Shown here: piece by piece, positions 27,901-36,900 of the stretch
Layout of the letters: every line of letters starts with the position of its first letter
How positions within the stretch are numbered: position 1 is the stretch's first letter
Origin: a virus
Direction: 5' to 3' (one strand)
DNA: 41,640 bases
Virus record (IMG/VR): IMGVR_UViG_3300027906_000048
Span: 1 to 41,640 of that record
Program-made: the position numbers and the translations under genes
The notes under the pieces: generated by a model
Databases searched by the model: none
Told to the model about the DNA's origin: nothing
The model's input: the letters and a program-made list of their open reading frames with translations, nothing else

Positions 27901-30900
27901 GATAATCACCACCAGTGAATATGGCATCTGTAGTAACACCAACATGCTTATGAGTGTAATTTCCGCCCAATACTAGAGCATCAGTAACAGAACTTCTGTA
28001 AATGTGCTTATAACCAATACACTCCATTTGGAGTCCATTTAAGTAAACACTTTCAGATAATTCAAGATTATGAGGTCCAACTGTGCTGACCTCCATAATT
28101 CCACTTTCATTGTCATAGTATGCAGTTTCAATAGCTACACGAGTTCCTTCTGTAGGGAATCCAACAAGATCTGTAATGACACCATAAGCATCACGAACAG
28201 GTCTTACATTAGCACCTCTAAATGGTGCATATCCTCTACCTGGTGTAGAAGCAACAGATATTATGATGCCACCCCTAGGTAACTGATTTTCATTAATATC
28301 CGTTACATCAATTATCGGCGTTTCATATCCTATAGAACTAATACCAGTGAATTGTACACTAGCAATACCAGCACTAGGATTATCTAAAATCTTGAAATTA
28401 GAATTAGTATTATTCTCACTATATGGTGCTTGGAAGATATTATTGATGAATAGTACACCATTACCACCAGTTGAACCAATACCAGTAACTGCAACACCAA
28501 TAGATGTTAATGGGTAAGTAGTTTCTAATCCGTCAAACTGTTCTGATATATCATCAAAGATTTGGTTCTTGGAATAATCCTTCCTTAGGAATGCTCTTCC
28601 ACCAAATGTTGCTCTTGCATATGGCAAGTTAGCAGCATTAGTAATTCCTAAGTCACCACCAAGAGGTGCTTTTGTGAAATGTACCTGACTATCTAAGATC
28701 TGGAATGATCCTCTAAAGAGTCTAGCAGTCTCACCAGCAGCATGTGAAGTAGCAGCAGTACCAACTGCGCCCCTCTCTACCTCTACTAATGTCCATGTAC
28801 CAATACCCACAACTGGTCCAATAGTAGTTGTACCAAAACCAACAGTTCTTACAATAGAATATTCATCTTCAATCTTGAGTAAATCTCCAGATTGGACAGA
28901 TGAAATACCACTTAATACAAATGCAGTTACATAACCAACAACAGGAACATTTAAATCATATTCGATTGAAGTGTATGATATTGGTTTTTGAACTAGACCA
29001 CTAATGGAAATCATAGATTTCTCATCTCTCTTTCTCATAGAGAATCTATGCTTATTACCAGTACCAGTACCATCAAGGAATGTTACAGCAGCCCCTACCT
29101 TAGCATCATTTTCTGTTAATGCAATTCTATACTGTTGATTGTTGTCCTTAATAGCATAAACTGTTGATGGTAAATATCCAGTTACACCAGCACCAGTTCT
29201 GTATATAAGAGCAGATCCACCAATACCAATAAGGTTAGAATCGGGAGTATATGTTAACTGCTCATAATTAGAGAAGAAGTGCTTCTGATTAAACATACCA
29301 GATGCACGATTTATTTGATTAGCATCTGCAATATTTGTTTCACGAGCATAAATTGGGATGCCTAAGTAATTTAAATCAAATGATTTGATATTTCTGTTAT
29401 TGATACCAAGATAAATTGTTTGTGCAACATTCTCATACACTGAACCATAATTAATATCACCAATACCGTCTCTAGTACCATTAGGGTCTAAAACCTTGTA
29501 TAGTACTTCATTATATGCAGTGACACTAACAATACCAGCAACTGATGGGTGGAACTCTAGTCCATAAGTACCATCGGATCTATAAGTAGAACCAAATGTT
29601 CCTATACCAGTTGTAGATCCAACTGATGCAAGTGGAGTTTCACTAATAAATGTTTGACTCTTCTCAGGATCAGATAACATGTAAATCTGATGTAAAGACT
29701 GAGTTGCGCCATAAGAAACATGAACTGTAGACTTAACAGTTAAATCTGTAAGACTTGTTATACCAACAATAGTTGTAATACCTGCTCTTGATTGACTTGA
29801 AGTTTCAAGTCTTGCAGATCTTTCTGTACCATCTGGAGTGAATGGAATCTTAAATCTATAATTAGAATCCCCAAGAGTAGATGGATCAACTATAATTGAC
29901 TTATACTTAACAGTTACATTATTTGAACGACCATTCTCAAAGTCAAACTTAACTAAACCACCTTCAATCTTAGATGTTACTGTACCAATAAACTGTGGTG
30001 CAGATAATCCACTTAGATTCTGTTTTGAGTTAAATGCTGCTAATTCTGTCAAATAAGTATCAACACCATCATGCATAATTGCATATTCTAGATAATCTAC
30101 CTGTTTTTCTAAATTTGTTCCAGGATTATCAATTGCTAAAAGTTGTACAATAGCAGCTTGACTGGATGAAGTAGATATTCCAAAAATATTAGTTGTTACT
30201 GAACCTGTGATAGTACTTCCTGCACCAGCAGTTGCTACACCACCTTCTAACCTAATATGACCAAAAGCAGAACTTCCACTACCTACAGAATCAGAGAAAT
30301 TAGTCTGGAATGACTTAACTTCATAATCAGTATCAAATGGTTCATTGGGACGGAAAAGTAGTTCAGTTATATCTGTACCAGCATTATATCTGGTATCAAA
30401 GGTTGCATATCCAGTACTAAGACCAGCTACTTGGTTCCAGTTCTGCATTTCTTGCTTTTGGAGCAAGAAAGTATCTTCATCAACAGTAACTGAGATGAAT
30501 TCGTTAAATTGGTAATGGTTCTTAGCAGGATCTTCTGCCTGATGGACACTTTGAGTTAACCATCTCTGGAAGTATCTTCCACCAGGATAAGTCGCAACAA
30601 CTCGATAATCACTTAAATCATTAGACTCATTTGAGACAAATTTAGGACTAATATCATCAATATTCAAAACTCGGTTAGTTCTGTTTAAAATGAAGTCAGA
30701 AAGTCTAGTTGCTCTTAATTCTACAAATTTAGAGATATTTCCTTGGGATTCAAAATCTCTTGCTAAATCAAACGGATAAATTGAATCTACTCTAAGTGGA
30801 TCGCCAATAAAGTCAAGAACCAGTCCACCAGCATCTTCTGCAGGTATATTTGTTTCGCCTGGCTTACCTGATGCCATAACTTCCGTATTGGCAAAGTTTT

Positions 30901-33900
30901 TAAGTCCAGATGGGTGAACTATATCATTAACATAGGTAACTAAGTCCTCATAAGTCTTAGGACTCTCAATTGCATAAGAAAGGTTCTGATAATAATCATT
31001 ATCAGGTAATACTTGGTTAGTGTCATTAATAAGTCCAACATTGTCTCTCCAACCAACTAAGGTCTTAACAGAAGACGCAATATTAAAACTACCATCAAAT
31101 TCCTTGATACCAATAACTCTACAAGAAGATCCGCTTAATTTACCAGTTAAGATATCATTAATTTCAAGTGGCTCTGCACCACTAACGATAATCTTAGCAG
31201 CATTAGAATCAATGAAGTCTAAAGCAACATCTGCAATAGGATTGTTATTTCTCTTAAATGGTTCATTTTCAATGAACTTAGAAGCACCTTTAACAACTTC
31301 AAATTGTGCAATGAAGGCTGCTTGGGTTAATTGACCAAATCCAAAGGAAACTGTTGCTCCAGTACCAGGATTTGTAGAAATTCCATTTAAATCGAATGTA
31401 ACTTCTCTTGGGTTGGTAGCATCATTATAATCAGTAACTTCAAATGGAATAAACTTATAATCTTGAGAGTTATATCCAGTACCACTTCCAGCGTCATAAG
31501 CAACACCTTCAACCATTAATTTATCACCAATTGCTATTGGTTCAGTAACATATCCTAAAACTGGAGTAGTAATAGTACAAGTTAAAATTCCAGCAGCGGC
31601 TTGTACATTAATAATGCTAATACCGTTACTATTTCTTACAGGAGCAACTCCATAGTCATTATTAGACAATCCAATAGGAGGTACAGAGACTGTTGCCTCA
31701 GTTACAGCAGAGTCACTTAATTCGCAAGTAATTAGTCCAGTTTCTACAACATCACCAGTTGCTTTATCGTATAATACTAATGCAGGTGCAGTAATATAGA
31801 ATTTACCGCCATATATGACATTAACCGCATCAATGGTAGAGAAACTGTCTATATTAACAACTCTAGGAACAAAAGCATCAGGTCTGAGAGTATTATCGGA
31901 TGGATATCCATAAACATCTTCTGGAACCGTTAATGACTGTAATTTGTTGATAGCATCAGATTCTGCAATCAATGTTGCGTTTTCTCCACGATCTCCAATA
32001 CTAGAAATACCAGGAAGTCTTGAATAGTTAAGTCCTGGACTTAATATTCTTGTTGAAGCAATACCACCAGTAGCATTAGTAGATCTAGTAGTATATTCAA
32101 TAATATCGCAATTAGCAGCAGTATAATTTAAAGATTCTGGTTTTTCCTCTAGATTGATATTAAATGTAGTATTTCCAATACTTGTTATTGGATATGTTGA
32201 TGTGTAAGAACTATCAACATACTTAATTTGAGATCCATTGAAAACAGTCTTATCAGCAGTACTAATACCACTTGAAAATAGACTATAGTAGATTATCTTA
32301 GGAGCTGTCTCAGAATGTCTAATTTTAATGGTTGGATGACCATCAGAATTAGGATTTGTTGATGCAACACCAACAGTTGCTGTAGTATGAACACCAACTA
32401 TCTCAAAACCAAGACTTGTGCCAGATCCTACAAATTCATTAAAGTAATTATTGTCATAATAGAATTTTAAGTCATTCCCAGATAAAGTGGGATCACTCAT
32501 ATCAAATACAAGATCATTATTCCTAAATGGTCTTAATTGTGGATTAATTGGGTTAATAGTTTGTCCAGATCCACCTTGAGATGTAATATTAACAACATTT
32601 GGAGTTCCTGAAGCTTCTTTAAATGTATTTGTTAATTGAATCGTATTTTCGTCAATTACAACAACATAATACTCTCTTTGAACTATTCCATCTGGAAGAT
32701 TTGAACCATAATACAAGATTTTATCACCAGTTATCAAATTATGCTTATAAACACTAATTCTGTTAGTAGTAGTGTTTATTCCAGTTTGGTCAATATTAAG
32801 TGGATTGAGAATCAGATAATTATCAATAATCTTAACTGTTGCAAAGGTTGTTGTACCAATACCAGTTGCAAGACCAGGTTTAACAATCAAATTGATCTCA
32901 TCATCAGTTTCTAACTCATGATTCTCAGCAGTTTGGATGGTAGTAGTGATTTTTTGTACAGATCCAGTAACTTGTGTATCTGGAGTGTGAGTAAACAGAT
33001 AATCATAAGCATCTGTACCACCAGTAACAAAATACACTTCATTAGAAGTTTTGGTTGTTTTTATACCAATAGTGTTTTCAGTTTTTCTTACCGCATAGCA
33101 TGGATCAGGTATATTGAAGGTAGTTCCAACACTATCAGTTTTTAAACCTAAAGTAGCTCCACCACTAGGAACAGTCAGACTTAAAGCATCATTAGTCTTT
33201 AACCCATGATTTTCTAAGTGAATATTCTGAGTTTTAATAGATCTAGTTGCAGTAACACCAAGATATTCAAAATCTCTAGTTATTGTTTGTCCTGTTGTAG
33301 TACCAAATCCTACTGCTTCTGTAGGGTTAAAATATATCTTTTTAGTTTGTTCAGAAATAAATTTATTGGTAACTATAGGAATCTCTATTTCATCAGCAAA
33401 GTATGAAACTCCCAATCCAACTACACCTGTAGTTGTAACACCAGTAGACCTACGAATTCTTAATACACTATCATCATTATAAACATTCAAAATATGAGCA
33501 GTTTCTTGCCCAATTTGAACAGTAGTAGCAATTCCTACTGTAGAACCAGTAGAAACAGAAAGTGGAGTCTGAGTAGAGAATCCAATTGTAGCACCAGCAG
33601 CGACTGAGACTGGAATATACTGAACTCTAATATCAGTAACTAATCCAACAACATCATTCTCTAAAAGTTTGGTTGAAACATTTACAGTGCTAATAACATG
33701 AGAATCTACTAATTTGTCTATACTAGTAGATAATCCAGCAACTTGTACATAATCTTTTACTTCTAACCCGTGTGATGGATCAAAATGACCAATAACACTT
33801 TGATCTTTCCATTCAAATACTATATTTTCGTATAATTTAAATGTAGTATCAATCTTATTAACAGTCTTACCTTTTAATAGATTAACTTTAGCGGCAACAC

Positions 33901-36900
33901 CAGATCCACCAGTTCCACTTTCATCAAAGTTTAATTGCGCTCCAAAAGTGTATCCTATACCAGAAGATGATATCTGTAAACGCTCTACTCCACCAATACC
34001 GATTTTATCTGGTATTGCGACATTAGGAATCTGCTTATATGGTTGATATACAAAATCATAAGCAACTCCATCACCAAATAGGTTATATGGAAGGGTATTT
34101 CGTACTAATTTGGATTCTTCAAAACTATAATTAAGTTGCTTAATCTTTTCACCAGAAACTGTATTAACTCTTAGTGGGAATCCTCTATAAGTATCACCAA
34201 TATAATATGGGAATACTGGAACATCAGTATTATCTACCGTTGCGAAATATGCATAAACACCTTCTTCAAATTCAGGTGTTTTACAGAATCTACCATTATG
34301 TTCATCTAAATCACCACTAGAATCATAATAATAATCTTCAACAAAGAAACCTGCTTCATATTCTGAAAGGGAAGGTCTATTTAAAATTCTAGTTGAATCT
34401 AACTTATAAGATGATATCATCCTCGTAGAAGAAGACTGAATATCATCAATATTAGTCAAACCATAAGGTCCATAAATTGGATTTCCATCATATGCCCATC
34501 CAATAATGGGTGAGTGTCCAGTTCCATCATCATTAAAGGCATCTTTAACTGTTGCACCATAAGCAACAGATTCAATAGCTAATCCACCGTCAACTGGAGT
34601 AAGATAGTCTCCATTCAGTGTACCACTGGTTTTATACTTATTAGCAACTAATGGTCTAACTCTAGTTGAGAATGTTGCAGAATCACCTGGAGGTTTAATA
34701 GAAACATTGGTTGTTGTTGCAGCATATCCAACACCTTGAGACAAAACTACAATTGAAGATATCTCCCTACCATCCATAACAGCACGAAGTTTCGCACCAG
34801 TTGCGCTACCAACACCAATTACTTCTAAATCTGGAGGTCCATCATAATCAGATCCTTTACTTTGTACAAAAGCATCAATAATTCTTCCATTAACAATGGT
34901 TAATCCAATTTGACCAAATGCTCCATAATTAACATCTACAGCAGGTGCTTTTTCAAAGTTAATGATATTTGAACCATAATCACGACCCTTATCAAATAAA
35001 ATAGCTTCTGTAACTTTACCACGAACAATAGGAGTTGATTTTAAAGTTACTGGTGTATCAGAATCAGTAATAACATTAACATCAACGGTTACAGGAGGAT
35101 ATGAGAAATCTTGATATCCAACTCCATGAGAAGTGAATCTTACATATTCTTTATTCAGATAATTTGTCTTATCTGGAGTTCTTGTGGTTGCAATACCTGA
35201 ATAGCAAAGTCTAAACTTGTCCTCATCAAGAGATATGATTTGATATTGTGAATTAGTTGATAATCCAGTAATAGCTGTTGCACCAACAGTAGTTGATATG
35301 CCATAATGAACCACTTCCCCATCTTTAAATCCATGATTAGGGAATTCAATAAAGTCTCTAAAAGTACTGACTCCAGTAGGTTCTATAGAAAGTCTCTTAT
35401 TAGTATATCCACTACCACCATCTAGGATACTAACTCTAGAAATGCGCCTCTTTGTATCATAATCTCTAAGTTGATGAATACCATTATTAAGGTATGCTGC
35501 TGTTGAACCAAAACCTATAGTGTTTACACCAGCAATTGCATCTGATTTTTGTGTATAAAGCTTGAATATTGTATCACTATGAATACCAACATAGTAAGAT
35601 TGACCTTCTACTAAAGAAGTATCAATACCAGCTGCTGCTTGTGTATGAATACCAACTACATTATTATTATTTGCACTATAAAGTACTCTATCCCCAGTTT
35701 TATAATAATGGGGTTTATCCATTATAAATCGACCACTATTAGGGTCAGCATGATCAATATTACCTCCATTATAGAAAGACTTAGCATTGAAGGTAAATTG
35801 TCTATATGCTAACTCTGTAATTGCTTGAGCAACTGCCCCACCACCATTTCCACCGTGTATATCAACAGAAACTACTTTTTTGATCTCAAAATCAACAGGA
35901 TCAATTAAAACATCAGTAACAGTACCACCAATAGCTAATCTACCAAATGCAGTATTAACTCCAGTAGAACTATTCTCTATACTGATAGCAGGTGGATTAA
36001 GAACATCATATCCAGTACCAGCATTAACAAGATCAAGTGCTTTTAAAGGTCCATAGTAAATATACCTGTCGGACTTATAATTGGTGATTTCTACACCATT
36101 TACCAACATTCCAGTATTACCATCTAAGGTTCTTTCAGAAGTTGTCTTTTGTAGTTTACCTTTAGTTAAATTTTGATCAAGAATGAACCTTTTAAGTGTT
36201 CTACCTGGGAAAATTGATTTTCTTGCTTGCTCAACTCTAATAAAGTCATGAGTTCCAGTTGTTACATCTGGAGGAGCAAATTTTATGGAAATACCAGATG
36301 GAATAAAGGATCTGGAAGGATATAACTTAATTTTGTTATCTTGTGATAATACTTCTACAAAATAAGAGTTAGCATCTAATCCACCAATAGCAACAGTATT
36401 TCCAATTGGAACATAAGCAATTTCTTCACCTGTTCTAAAAGGAACGCTCTGTGGGAAAGAAATTATGGTATATCTGTTAGATAGACTGTCATATCCACCC
36501 CATGAACCACCAGATACTGTAGGATTCTCTAAAACAGCATGAACTTTATCACTAGTGATCGGATATGAAGGAATAGAGTTAGAAGCTACAAATCCTTCTT
36601 TTTCACCACTCTCTGACCACTTATTATCAAGAACATAGGTGTTAGAAACATCAGATAAGATTTGAGACTGTCCACCAACGATAGGAACGATGGTACTGGT
36701 CGCTTTTTCTTGAAGTCTTCTTATATCGTAGTCAATTCCAGCAGTGGCGGTATAAGCACCCGATACACTAATAGAATTATTAACATTATTGATATAAGTA
36801 ACCGTTAATGGTGATGCAGCAACTGTTTCAGTGTTTCTGACCAACATTTCGATCTTATCACCGACCCTTAGACTTGCTTTATCAATATCACCCTTTAAAG

